In this document: piece by piece, positions 42,152-49,505 of the stretch
How the letters are laid out: every line of letters starts with the position of its first letter
How positions within the stretch are numbered: position 1 is the first letter of the stretch
Assembly: GCA_051920445.1 (NCBI GenBank)
Contig: JBPPLN010000002.1
Location: 362,675 to 426,674 of the forward strand
Direction of reading: 5' to 3'
Length of the DNA: 64,000 bases
From: CAG-177 sp003514385
GTDB lineage: Bacteria > Bacillota > Clostridia > Oscillospirales > Acutalibacteraceae
Program-made: the position numbers and the translations under genes
Notes under the pieces: model-generated
Told to the model about the DNA's origin: nothing
Seen by the model: only the letters and a program-made list of their open reading frames with translations
Databases searched by the model: none

Positions 42152-43246
42152 ATGAAATTAGGAATAGTAGGTCTGCCGAACGTCGGCAAGAGCACACTTT
42201 TCAACGCCATCACAAACGCGGGCGCGCAGTCCGCGAACTATGCGTTCTGCACCATCGAGCCGAATGTCGGCGTGGTCGCAGTGCCGGACGAGCGGTTGGA
42301 CAAGCTCGCCGAGATGTATCACCCGGACAAGATAACCCCCGCGACAATTGAATTCGTTGACATAGCGGGTCTTGTGCGCGGCGCATCGAGAGGCGAAGGT
42401 CTCGGCAACAAGTTCCTCTCGCACATAAGAGAGGTCGACGCGATAATACATGTTGTTCGCTGCTTCGAGGACGACGACATTGTCCATGTTGACGCGACTA
42501 TCGACCCAAAGAGAGACATCGAGACGATAAACCTCGAACTCATCCTCTCCGACCTTGAGATGGTCGAGCGCAGGATAGACAGGGTTGCGAAACAGGCGAG
42601 AAACGACAAATCCGCAGCCGCCGAGCTCGAGTTCCTCAAGAGGCTCAAAACCGAGCTTGAGAGCGAAGTGCCCGCGAGAAATGTCGAGTGCGACGAGAAC
42701 GAGCGCGAATTTTTAGCTCAGATCGCCCTGCTCACCGCGAAGCCGGTAATATATGCCTGCAACATGAGTGAAAACGATTTTGCAAACAATATTGATACAA
42801 ACCGCCACTATCTCGCGGTCAAAAAAATAGCCGCCGCAGAGGGCTCGGAAGTTCTGCCGATCTGCGCGGAGCTTGAGGCGGAAATAGCCTCGCTCGAAAA
42901 AGAGGAGCGCGAGATGTTCCTGACCGATCTCGGAATCGAGAAAGGCGGACTCGATCTGCTCGTTCAGCGCAGCTATCACCTGCTCGGTCTTATCTCATAT
43001 CTGACCGCCGGCAAGCCCGAGGTCAGAGCCTGGACGATAACCCGCGGCACAAAGGCTCCCCAGGCGGCAGGAAAGATTCACTCCGACTTTGAGCGCGGAT
43101 TCATACGCGCCGAGGTCATAAGCTTCGACGATCTCATCGCCTGCGGTTCGCTGACCGCCGCAAAGGAAAAAGGTCTTGTCCGCAGCGAGGGCAAGGAATA
43201 TGTCATGAACGACGGCGATGTCGTGCTGTTCAGATTCAATGTGTAA
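42152..43246 (+). CDS. ychF: Redox-regulated ATPase YchF (Obg-like)
   Basis: The 364-residue protein begins MKLGIVGLPNVGKSTLFNAIT and has the Obg-family G domain with a NxxE-type G4 (ACNMSEND) that confers ATP specificity, a coiled-coil insert, and the C-terminal TGS domain (RAWTITRGTKAPQAAGKIHSDFERGFIRAEV). The length is typical. The start at 42152 is chosen because all relatives begin MKLGIVG; an ATG four codons upstream overlaps the AAAGGA site. YchF binds ribosomes and modulates stress responses. It is followed 12 bases later by a DUF1292 gene. Confidence 0.96.
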   Translation: MKLGIVGLPNVGKSTLFNAITNAGAQSANYAFCTIEPNVGVVAVPDERLDKLAEMYHPDKITPATIEFVDIAGLVRGASRGEGLGNKFLSHIREVDAIIHVVRCFEDDDIVHVDATIDPKRDIETINLELILSDLEMVERRIDRVAKQARNDKSAAAELEFLKRLKTELESEVPARNVECDENEREFLAQIALLTAKPVIYACNMSENDFANNIDTNRHYLAVKKIAAAEGSEVLPICAELEAEIASLEKEEREMFLTDLGIEKGGLDLLVQRSYHLLGLISYLTAGKPEVRAWTITRGTKAPQAAGKIHSDFERGFIRAEVISFDDLIACGSLTAAKEKGLVRSEGKEYVMNDGDVVLFRFNV

Positions 43247-43258
43247 AAGGAGTTAATT

Positions 43259-43645
43259 ATGGCTGAGGACAACAACATTCTTGATTTTTATCCCGACGGC
43301 GAGGAGGATTCCTGCGCCGAGGACAGCTACGTTACTCTCGTTGACGACGAGGGCAACGAGGTTGAGATGTCGGTAGTCGACATAGTCGAGCACAAGGGCG
43401 AAAATTATGTCATTCTCCTGCCAGTCGAGAACATCGAATCGGGCGACATGCAGTTCGCCGTGATGAAGATCGAATACGACGAGGAGACCGACGAATACAC
43501 CTATGTGACCGGCAACGAGCCGGAATACGACGAGGTTTTCGTGGAGTTTCGCGAGAGGCTCGAACAAGAGCTGAGTATCATTGACGATGGCGGCGGCGAG
43601 CTCGACAGCGAAAATGGCATCGATCATTTCGACGAGGATAACTGA
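43259..43645 (+). CDS. DUF1292 (YrzB/UPF0473-like) acidic protein
   Basis: The 128-residue protein is strongly acidic and carries the DUF1292 core (VTLVDDEGNEVEMSVVDIVEHKGENYVILLP...VMKIEYD...). The function of the family is unknown, although it is widespread in Bacillota, often near alaS, ruvX or the mltG region. An acidic tail of about 40 residues extends past the core. AAAGGAG precedes the ATG. Linked to ychF in the same operon. Confidence 0.85.
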   Translation: MAEDNNILDFYPDGEEDSCAEDSYVTLVDDEGNEVEMSVVDIVEHKGENYVILLPVENIESGDMQFAVMKIEYDEETDEYTYVTGNEPEYDEVFVEFRERLEQELSIIDDGGGELDSENGIDHFDEDN

Positions 43646-43660
43646 TAAAATAACAAGCAA

Positions 43661-43706
43661 AAGCCGCCCGACTGTAATAAATACAGCCGGGCGGCTTAAT
43701 TTTTTA
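43661..43706 (+). terminator. Terminator of ychF-DUF1292
   Basis: AAGCCGCCCGACTGTA pairs with TACAGCCGGGCGGCTT (one bulge), followed by AATTTTTTAT. Confidence 0.85.
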
Positions 43707-44525
43707 TATCAATCCGAGCTTTTTGAACGCATTATAGAGCCCGTTTGAATTTATATCGTCGGTCACCATATCGGCGGCCGCGCGCAGAGCCGGAGTTCCG
43801 TTGCCCATGGCGACTCCGAAAGAGGCGAAGTCCATCATCTCAAGGTCGTTGTCGCCGTCACCGAAGGCTATTGTCGCGCTCTGAGGCGCGTCAAAGCGGC
43901 GCAGTATCTCCGCCATGCCGGTAGCTTTGGTGTATCTGCTGTCCGTCACCTCGCCGCAGCGGTCACCCATACTGCCGAAGCTGTAGCGCACAACGCTGAA
44001 CCTGTCCCCGAGGTCGGCGGCAACATCGAAAAGTCCTTTCGGCGCTCCGTAATATATGAGCTTTTCGGCAACCGTAAGTTCCTGTACGCTCCCGACTATC
44101 TTTGTCATGCCGAAGAGCGAATCTATCTTGCCGCGGTCGATGCCGTCGGCGAGATAATGCTCAACTATCGCGTCCCCGCACCACTTTTCGAGCATCAGCG
44201 TATGCTCTGTCTGCACGCAATACGGAGTGTGCGCGGCGGTGAAATAATCCGAAAGAAAGGTTATATATTCTTTTGAAAAGCAGTGCTGAGCTATGCACTC
44301 GCCGTCTGCCATAACATATGCGCCCGACGAGCATACCGCGCCGTCGAACTCCACTTTTTCGAGAAGCCACGGATATATCTGCGAACGCTGTCTGCCCGTG
44401 CAGACGAAGAGCTTATGCCCGTTTGATTTTGCGGTTTCCAGTGCCTTGAGCGCTGAGTCGGCGAGCTTGCCCTGAAAGTCGACAAGCGTTCCGTCTATAT
44501 CAAGAAAAATATATTTGCAGTCCAT
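43704..44525 (-). CDS. HAD-superfamily Cof-type phosphatase
   Basis: The 273-residue protein has HAD motif I LDIDGTL (nucleophile Asp), motif II CTGRQ, motif III Lys in the SRYTKATGM region, and motif IV GDGDNDLEMM, with a C2B cap between. These Cof/YidA-type enzymes dephosphorylate sugar phosphates, pyridoxal phosphate or flavin nucleotides. GGAGGAAATGC precedes the ATG. It is convergent with the ychF operon and monocistronic. Exact substrate unknown. Confidence 0.9.
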   Translation of the reverse strand: MDCKYIFLDIDGTLVDFQGKLADSALKALETAKSNGHKLFVCTGRQRSQIYPWLLEKVEFDGAVCSSGAYVMADGECIAQHCFSKEYITFLSDYFTAAHTPYCVQTEHTLMLEKWCGDAIVEHYLADGIDRGKIDSLFGMTKIVGSVQELTVAEKLIYYGAPKGLFDVAADLGDRFSVVRYSFGSMGDRCGEVTDSRYTKATGMAEILRRFDAPQSATIAFGDGDNDLEMMDFASFGVAMGNGTPALRAAADMVTDDINSNGLYNAFKKLGLI

Positions 44526-44587
44526 GCATTTCCTCCGAAAGCGTTTTCATTATGATAGCACAACCCGCGCTTTTTGTCCATTGCCGA

Positions 44588-44617
44588 TTGAAAAGTCCGG
44601 TGCAGTTATAGTATAAT
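44588..44617 (+). promoter_or_regulatory. Promoter of the DUF1893-DUF3267 pair
   Basis: TTGAAA and perfect TATAAT are separated by 18 bases, 35 bases upstream of the start. Confidence 0.7.
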
Positions 44618-44652
44618 CTTTTACACAGGGAATTTACAAGGCGGTGGAAAGC

Positions 44653-45078
44653 ATGACTGATATCGAACACGCAAAACAGCTTCTTACTGGCGAGGGATAC
44701 ACCTGCGTCATTTGCAGGGGCGATGACATACACACGAGCGAAAAGCGCGGAGTCGCGCCGCTCATTGAGCTTTTGGACAGCAAGATTGATGTCCGCGGAT
44801 ATTCCGCCGCAGACAAGGCAGTCGGCAAGGCGGCGGCGATGCTGTTCGTATTGCTCGGCGTCGGCGAAATATATGCCGTAGTTATGAGCCGGAGCGCCAA
44901 AAAGATTCTTGACGAGTATTGGATAAAATATTCCTGCGGCGAAGAGGTCGAATATATAATAAACCGCAAAAAAGACGGCATGTGCCCGATGGAAAAGGCG
45001 GTTATGGAAATTGACGACCCCGCCGAGGCACAGAAGGAAATAAAAGAAACGATTGAAAAGATGAGAAAGGGCGGCTGA
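44653..45078 (+). CDS. DUF1893 protein (deaminase-like fold)
   Basis: The 141-residue protein matches the DUF1893 pattern: CVICRGDDIHTSEKRGVAPLIELL, KAVGKAAAMLFVLLGV and a C-terminal CPMEKAVM. The family has a cytidine-deaminase-like fold but lacks a fully standard zinc site; its activity is not established. The ATG at 44653 has GGTGGAAAGC just upstream; a GTG three codons earlier is an alternative. The downstream DUF3267 gene begins one base after its stop codon. Confidence 0.82.
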   Translation: MTDIEHAKQLLTGEGYTCVICRGDDIHTSEKRGVAPLIELLDSKIDVRGYSAADKAVGKAAAMLFVLLGVGEIYAVVMSRSAKKILDEYWIKYSCGEEVEYIINRKKDGMCPMEKAVMEIDDPAEAQKEIKETIEKMRKGG

Positions 45079-45079
45079 C

Positions 45080-45667
45080 ATGAAGCTTCATTACATGGGC
45101 AAGTTCAACCTCGACCCGGACAGCCTGCCGCAGGCGGAGCACAAGCCCGGCGCGGTGGAATTCAAAGAGGCGGACAGCATGAAAAAATTGTCCGTTATCG
45201 CGAACACCGTCGCCTGCATAATACTCGTCATTCTCGGCGCGGCGGCGTTCTTCAGAATTGTTCCCGTTGCAGAACCAAAATCCGCGACAATCACCTGGTT
45301 TGCGGCGCTCCTCGGCTCTATAGTGATAATCTTCCCGCACGAGCTGCTCCACGCCCTCTGCTTCAAAAAAGATGTGTATCTTTACACAAATCTCAAGCAG
45401 GGCATGCTATTTGTTATCGGCACGGAGACGATGAGCAAGGACAGGTTCATATTCATGTCGATGCTCCCGAACATAATTTTCGGCATCGTCCCCTATGTTA
45501 TCGGCATGATTTTCCCAAAGCTTATATTCATGACCATGTTCGGCATGATCTGCACGAGCATGGGCGCGGGCGACTACTACAATGTTTTCAACGCCATACG
45601 CCAGGTGCCGAAGAACGGAAGAGTCTATATGTCCGGCATGCGGTCGTATTGGTATGTGGAGGAATGA
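45080..45667 (+). CDS. DUF3267 putative membrane zinc metalloprotease
   Basis: The 195-residue protein has four membrane helices and an HELLH motif (FPHELLHALCF) within the second, plus a conserved GAGDYYN near the end. This arrangement is that of DUF3267, a small group related to site-2-type metalloproteases. If active, it would cut within the membrane. It is coupled to the DUF1893 gene (TGACATG junction). No substrate is apparent from neighbours. Confidence 0.82.
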   Translation: MKLHYMGKFNLDPDSLPQAEHKPGAVEFKEADSMKKLSVIANTVACIILVILGAAAFFRIVPVAEPKSATITWFAALLGSIVIIFPHELLHALCFKKDVYLYTNLKQGMLFVIGTETMSKDRFIFMSMLPNIIFGIVPYVIGMIFPKLIFMTMFGMICTSMGAGDYYNVFNAIRQVPKNGRVYMSGMRSYWYVEE

Positions 45668-45698
45668 AAAATGAGGCTGATAATCAGCCTCATTTTTA
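45667..45698. terminator. Bidirectional terminator between DUF3267 and the nuclease gene
   Basis: ATGAGGCTGAT pairs with ATCAGCCTCAT around a two-base loop, followed by TTTTTACT on plus and preceded by AAAAA, giving T's on minus. Confidence 0.75.
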
Positions 45699-45712
45699 CT
45701 ATATCTAAAGTT

Positions 45713-47236
45713 TTAACTGAATGAAATAAGTGAAATATCAAAGCGTCCGGATTGTTTAAAATATCCCAGCGGAAATACCTCGTCATCATCACAATGATTT
45801 TCTTTCCATTTTTCTGCGACCATTTTTAACTCTGATGCAGTAATCAAAAGAATGTTTGTATCATTGCTCATTGAATATTTCAGACACTCTTTGGGCGAAT
45901 CATCGGTAAAGTCCGGTCCAATAACTATAAAAACAGGTATACTTTTCTCTTCGCCCTTTATATATCTGTCAAACTGTTTTATATGATCACTCAGCTTAAC
46001 GGGCGTTTCTTTTGATTTATTATCCCAAAGTATAAGTTTATTTCCAAACGACAGCATTCCATCAGCATGTTCTGTTCCTTTAAGCATCAGCGGCTTATTC
46101 TTCAAAATCTTTTCAAATAAGTAATTTGTTGCTTCCTCAAATTTGTGTTCACATTCAAGGTCTTTATCAATAATGCCTTGTTTACGCAACTTATCCAAAT
46201 TGCGCGATGCTAAATCCTCATAAAACTCGTAATAGAGCGCCCTCTCATCATCCTCCGTAACTTCGATTTTCTGAATATCATCGTAATAGGCAACTATTCT
46301 ATCAATCAGTTCATTTTTTGAACCCCTGCATGAAACGCCTATATCATTACACCATTTCACTAGGTCAGTCCCGTTAAGTCCGTCTCTTGCTGTGAACCCT
46401 CCTATTAAATTATGCGCCTTTATATGTCTCATAACCTTGTAAGATAAGGATTCTATTGTTTCATTCTTTCCTAATTCAACACTCGCTTTCTGCAAAATGT
46501 CAATTAAATACGCTTTTTTCTTAACATATTTACTTTCAAGTAACTTTTCGTATGAAAACTTTTTAATATCAACATTATAATAAGTACGTATAACCTCCGC
46601 TATTTCCTCAGGTAATATATCATAATCTGTTCCCTGAGAATCTCTGACCACAAAAAGAATTCCCCTCTGTTGAAGAAGTTTACGTACTGCACCAATCTCA
46701 TCACGAGTATGCAACACATTTCCATGTTTCGGAAATATCCCTCTATGTGCCTGAATTAATTCATATTCATCATCTAATATTTGTAATTTCTTCTTCAGCT
46801 TATATATTAAATTTTGTTCATCTGCAGAAATGGCTAGATTATTTTCCCATGCCGCATCTATAACATAAGATAACAATTTTATGTTTTCCTTTTCGAACAG
46901 CTCTTCCTCTTCATTTTCCCTATCCAAAATTGATTGTTCATAAAGTATTACTTCATCTTCTAAATCCTTTTGGCACAAGGAAAAATTATCTTCATTAAGC
47001 AATACTTCTCTAATTATAATTTCGAGAAGTGTTCTTACGCTCTCATCTTCATGAAGCTTCAAACTTTTAATTGTATTATAGACATTTTCTTGATTATAAT
47101 ATTGCGGAGCCGTTTTTATCATTGCCGCCTTTAGTTCATCATACGATAACCGCTTATAATCAATAACATATTCATTAGCTAGCCTCTTTAAGTCAATAAA
47201 TGTAGATACATTATTTACACATTCTGCAAATTTCAT
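45713..47236 (-). CDS. SAP domain plus PD-(D/E)xK (FokI-like) endonuclease
   Basis: The 507-residue protein has a helical N-terminus (1-280), a SAP-like DNA-binding helix pair (about 288-318, LVKWCNDIGVSCRGSKNELIDRI) and a C-terminal PD-(D/E)xK nuclease with Asp392 (EHADGML), Asp405-x-Lys407 (LILWDNKSKE) and a following HIKQFDRYIK helix like the one after the FokI catalytic site. No methyltransferase partner adjoins. The gene is much more AT-rich than the upstream chromosome and sits next to a tRNA-Asn integration locus, so it was probably acquired. A GGAGCGATA site and a promoter precede it. DNA repair or phage defence is possible; neither is shown. Confidence 0.7.
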   Translation of the reverse strand: MKFAECVNNVSTFIDLKRLANEYVIDYKRLSYDELKAAMIKTAPQYYNQENVYNTIKSLKLHEDESVRTLLEIIIREVLLNEDNFSLCQKDLEDEVILYEQSILDRENEEEELFEKENIKLLSYVIDAAWENNLAISADEQNLIYKLKKKLQILDDEYELIQAHRGIFPKHGNVLHTRDEIGAVRKLLQQRGILFVVRDSQGTDYDILPEEIAEVIRTYYNVDIKKFSYEKLLESKYVKKKAYLIDILQKASVELGKNETIESLSYKVMRHIKAHNLIGGFTARDGLNGTDLVKWCNDIGVSCRGSKNELIDRIVAYYDDIQKIEVTEDDERALYYEFYEDLASRNLDKLRKQGIIDKDLECEHKFEEATNYLFEKILKNKPLMLKGTEHADGMLSFGNKLILWDNKSKETPVKLSDHIKQFDRYIKGEEKSIPVFIVIGPDFTDDSPKECLKYSMSNDTNILLITASELKMVAEKWKENHCDDDEVFPLGYFKQSGRFDISLISFS

Positions 47237-47256
47237 ATTATCGCTCCTTTTTTATA

Positions 47257-47284
47257 ATAATATCACAAATTACAAAAAAATCAA
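47257..47284 (-). promoter_or_regulatory. Promoter of the nuclease gene
   Basis: On the minus strand TTGATT and TATTAT are separated by 16 bases, with AAAAAAGGAG following close to the ATG, so the leader is very short. Confidence 0.55.
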
Positions 47285-47359
47285 GTGTAAAGCTTTATAG
47301 AAAAATTAATACACCAATTAGTTACGTTTTTATATACAGAATCAGTCCATGTTCACATT

Positions 47360-47446
47360 GGTGCGGCAGTGTGTGGCAGAGTAGTTGGTTTGGATCAGTA
47401 GGTAAAGTAAAAAAGAACAGGAAGACTGATATCTTTCTGCCCTGTT
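47360..47446 (+). repeat. Diverged direct repeat, copy A
   Basis: About 87 bases beginning GGTGCGGCAGTGTGTGGCAG and ending in an imperfect hairpin ACAGGAAGACTGATATC...CCTGTT. It matches, with scattered substitutions, the segment at 48202-48286. Both lie beside tRNA-Asn 3'-end copies, and may be remains of the same integrated element type. Confidence 0.6.
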
Positions 47447-47486
47447 AGTTAAATAGAATTCATTTAATACAATGATTTTTTAATAA

Positions 47487-47569
47487 ATGAAGTGTTTGCT
47501 CCGCAAACATAAGCGACAACTTCATTAGCGAAGCGACTTCATTTTTCATGCACCGAAGGTGCGCTTAAT
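47487..47569. repeat. Short-hairpin array 1 (ATGAAGT/ACTTCAT units)
   Basis: A chain of small palindromes separated by ATGAAGT or its complement: GTTTGCTCCGCAAAC, then TAGCGAAGCG between two ACTTCAT, then GCACCGAAGGTGC. No coding frame is credible. Confidence 0.6.
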
Positions 47570-47571
47570 TG

Positions 47572-47749
47572 AAAAAGCACTTGCATTTGCAAGTGCTTTT
47601 TCCTGGCTCCCCCTGTTGGACTCGAACCAACGACCCTTTCGGTCAGAAACATAGTCGCCTTGCTCGCTTGGAGCGCTTCGCAATGCTCGTTGTTTCTTCC
47701 TGCTCAGAGCATCGCTTCATCTGCCGCAGGCAGCGCGATGCTCCGAGCC
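47572..47749. repeat. Near-identical 178-base block, copy 1, with tRNA-Asn 3' end
   Basis: Block of terminator-like hairpin (AAGCACTTGCA/TGCAAGTGCTT, active toward the minus strand), the tRNA-Asn 3' end at 47604-47637, then a hairpin-rich segment ending GATGCTCCGAGCC. It recurs almost unchanged at 48013-48190. Only a few differences are visible. Confidence 0.8.
47604..47637 (-). repeat. tRNA-Asn 3'-end fragment, copy 1 (att-like)
   Basis: On the minus strand this is AGGGTCGTTGG, the T loop TTCGAGT, CCAAC, the acceptor strand AGGGGGA, discriminator G and encoded CCA, i.e. the 3' part of a tRNA-Asn. The 5' half of a tRNA is absent. The same 34 bases occur at 48045, 48289 and 63962. Confidence 0.8.
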
Positions 47750-47807
47750 TTGACACGCTCCGCGTCCAATATTCAAAGCATTTAATCTTAACAAAAAGTG
47801 AAATCGT

Positions 47808-48010
47808 TCGCTTCGCTCGCGGTGAAATAATTTGCTCTGCAAATTGTGATATTTGCCGCTTCGCATCAAGTGAAATGAAATAAATCCCTCACCTACGCGG
47901 CGATTTCACACGCCGTAGGCGTATTTCACGCCCGCAGGGCATTTCACACGCCGTAGGCGTATTTCACGCCCGCAGGGCATTTCACAAATCCCGAAAGGGA
48001 TTTATTTCGT
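47808..48010. repeat. Short-hairpin array 2 (GTGAAAT/ATTTCAC units)
   Basis: Variable short palindromes separated by a constant heptamer: GTGAAAT on the left part, then its inverse ATTTCAC on the right. Palindromes include CGTTCGCTTCGCTCGCG, ATTTGCTCTGCAAATT, ACGCCGTAGGCGT (twice), GCCCGCAGGGC (twice) and AAATCCCGAAAGGGATTT. The right part is a perfect tandem duplication of two units. Confidence 0.75.
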
Positions 48011-48012
48011 TA

Positions 48013-48190
48013 AAAAAAGCACTTGCAATGCAAGTGCTTTTTCCTGGCTCCCCCTGTTGGACTCGAACCAACGACCCTTTCGGTCAGAAACATAGTCGCC
48101 TTGCTCGCTTGGAGCGCTTCGCAATGCTCGTTGTTTCTTCCTGCTCAGAGCACCGCTTCATCTGCCGCAGGCAGCGCGATGCTCCGAGCC
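48013..48190. repeat. Near-identical 178-base block, copy 2, with tRNA-Asn 3' end
   Basis: Second copy of the block at 47572-47749, again starting with the hairpin AAGCACTTGCAATGCAAGTGCTT. Confidence 0.8.
48045..48078 (-). repeat. tRNA-Asn 3'-end fragment, copy 2 (att-like)
   Basis: Identical 34-base core to copy 1, and identical into the flank CCCTTTCGGTCAGAAAC, showing that copies 1 and 2 were duplicated together. Confidence 0.8.
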
Positions 48191-48201
48191 AGTTAACAGC
48201 C

Positions 48202-48286
48202 GGTGCGGCTGTGTGTGGCAGGGTCGACGGTTTGGGTCAGCAAGTAAAGTGAAAAAGAGCAGAAAGACTGGTGTCTCCCTGCTCTT
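48202..48286 (+). repeat. Diverged direct repeat, copy B
   Basis: Matches copy A at 47360-47446 (GGTGCGGCTGTGTGTGGCAG...AAGTAAAGTGAAAAAGAGCAG) and ends in an AGAGCAG...CTGCTCTTTTT hairpin directly before tRNA copy 3. Confidence 0.6.
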
Positions 48287-48288
48287 TT

Positions 48289-48333
48289 TGGCTCCCCCTG
48301 TTGGACTCGAACCAACGACCCTGCGGTTAACAG
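48289..48333 (-). repeat. tRNA-Asn(GTT) 3' half, copy 3, left boundary of the island
   Basis: On the minus strand it runs from the anticodon loop CTGTTAA (GTT) through CCGCAGGGTCG, the T arm, AGGGGGA, G73 and CCA. The 5' half is absent. Together with the copy at 63962 in the same orientation it bounds a segment of about 15.7 kb. Confidence 0.75.
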
Positions 48334-48457
48334 TGGTTGTGACGCGAATATCAAACAGTGTCATTCGATTCCATGCAGTGTAGAACCGTGATTTTTCCCA
48401 TATAACACAATTAATAAACGGTTCGCGTGGTGCGAAAAATCGCTAAATAATAATAGT

Positions 48458-48475
48458 GTTAGACAATTGTTAGAC
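48458..48475 (+). repeat. Phased GTTAGAC repeats, left end
   Basis: Two GTTAGAC heptamers at 48458 and 48469, 11 bases apart, 125 bases inside the left tRNA repeat. Confidence 0.6.
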
Positions 48476-48499
48476 GGTTTGCTTGCTGTTGTTTTATAT

Positions 48500-48575
48500 T
48501 GCGGAGTGGAGCAGTTGGTAGCTCGTCGGGCTCATGACCCGGAGATCGCAGGTTAAAGTCCTGTCTCCGCAACCA
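48500..48575 (+). tRNA. tRNA-Met (CAT), initiator type, with C56A variant
   Basis: The 76 bases fold fully: acceptor TGCGGAG/CTCCGCA, D stem GAGC/GCTC, anticodon stem with the three G-C pairs (CGGG/CCCG) of initiator tRNAs around CTCATGA, T stem GCAGG/CCTGT, A73 and an encoded CCA. The T loop is TTAAAGT, where the universal C56 is A, so the G19-C56 tertiary pair is lost. Position 1-72 is T-A rather than the usual C-A mismatch. It lies inside the island and abuts a truncated recombinase. Confidence 0.8.
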
Positions 48576-49380
48576 GAAGAAGTTCACAGTTGACTTCCTC
48601 ACCAAAAAGCAAAAGGTCAACGAGGGTGAGGTCCCACAGTACTACGTTGAGGGTAGCCATCCGGCTATCATTTCTGCGATGGACTTCGATATGGTTCAGA
48701 CTGAAATTGCCCGCCGACAAACCCTGGGACGGGCTTACAGCGGTTCAAGCATCTTTGCAAGTAAACTCATCTGCGGAGATTGCGGGGGCTTCTACGGTCA
48801 AAAGGTGTGGCACTCCAATGACCCTTACCGCAGAGTGATTTGGAGATGCAACAGCAAGTTCAGCGGTGCAGCTAAGTGCGAAACACCGACCCTTACAGCA
48901 GAAACCATTCAGCAGATGTTCCTCAAGGCTTTCAATCAGCTTATGGGCTCCCGTGAGAAAGTACTCAAAGCCTGCGAGGCAATGCGGGAGATTGTTTCCG
49001 ATTGCACTGCTTTAGATGCTGAAATTGATTCCCTTAACGATGAAATTCATGTGGTTGCAGAACTTGTCAATCAGTGCATCAAGGAAAATGCATCCAAAGA
49101 GCAATCCCAGGAAGAATACGCAAAGAAGTACAACCGCTTGGTAAAACGGTACGAGAAAGCCACGGTTCGGCTGAAGGTGGTAACCACAGAGCGTGAAAGC
49201 CGAATGCTGCGAAACCGAGAACTCCGCATTTTCATTGACTCCATAGAAAAACAGCCACTTGTCCTGGAAGCCTGGGACGAGGGCTTATGGCTAACCTTAT
49301 TGGAAACGGCTACGGTACACAAAGATAACAGGATAACATTCCTCTTCAAGAACGACTCGGCAATAGATATTCAAGCATAA
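48571..49380 (+). pseudogene. Large serine recombinase, C-terminal remnant
   Basis: The frame is open from the CCA end of the tRNA: QKKFTVDFLTKKQKVNEGEVPQYYVEGSHPAI, followed by the recombinase zinc ribbon (CGDCGG...WRCNSK...AKC) and a long coiled coil, 269 codons in all. The N-terminal resolvase domain with its catalytic Ser and the first part of the Recombinase domain are missing; only the 3' half of a roughly 520-residue protein remains. The junction is exactly at the tRNA 3' end, which points to a recombination or deletion event there. The first internal ATG is at 48679, but a protein from there would be inactive. Confidence 0.85.
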
Positions 49381-49383
49381 ACC

Positions 49384-49437
49384 AAACGCCTTACAACCAC
49401 GATTTTGAGGGTTGCAAGGCGTTTTTCTTATATGCGC
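49384..49437 (+). terminator. Terminator after the recombinase remnant
   Basis: AACGCCTTACAACC pairs with GGTTGCAAGGCGTT (one mismatch), followed by TTTCTTA. Confidence 0.75.
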
Positions 49438-49495
49438 CACCGGGGGTGTAACGCAAAGAGCACCCCCATAAGGAGTGCAGATGCGCCTTGGTGGC
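49436..49495. other. Nested inverted repeats, structured element
   Basis: Outer GCCACC/GGTGGC encloses GGGGGTG/CACCCCC and a GGAGTGCAGATGCGCC arm with the direct repeat ATGCGCC. It lies between the recombinase terminator and the XRE gene and has no coding frame. Function unknown. Confidence 0.5.
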
Positions 49496-49505
49496 CGTAT
49501 CTATT

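Noticed and set aside
45667..45712. A left attachment site for an island including the SAP nuclease
   Set aside because: No tRNA-Asn fragment or other direct repeat is found at this junction, so the nuclease cannot be placed inside a defined element.
47890..48000. CRISPR-like array
   Set aside because: The constant unit is only seven bases, the variable parts are palindromes and two are exact duplicates, and no cas genes are near.
47569..48364. Short open frames with CWTRTNDPFGQK on plus and VVGSSPTGGA on minus in the tRNA repeat locus
   Set aside because: They are translations of the tRNA-Asn T arm and acceptor and appear at every copy; no ribosome sites, so they are artefacts.
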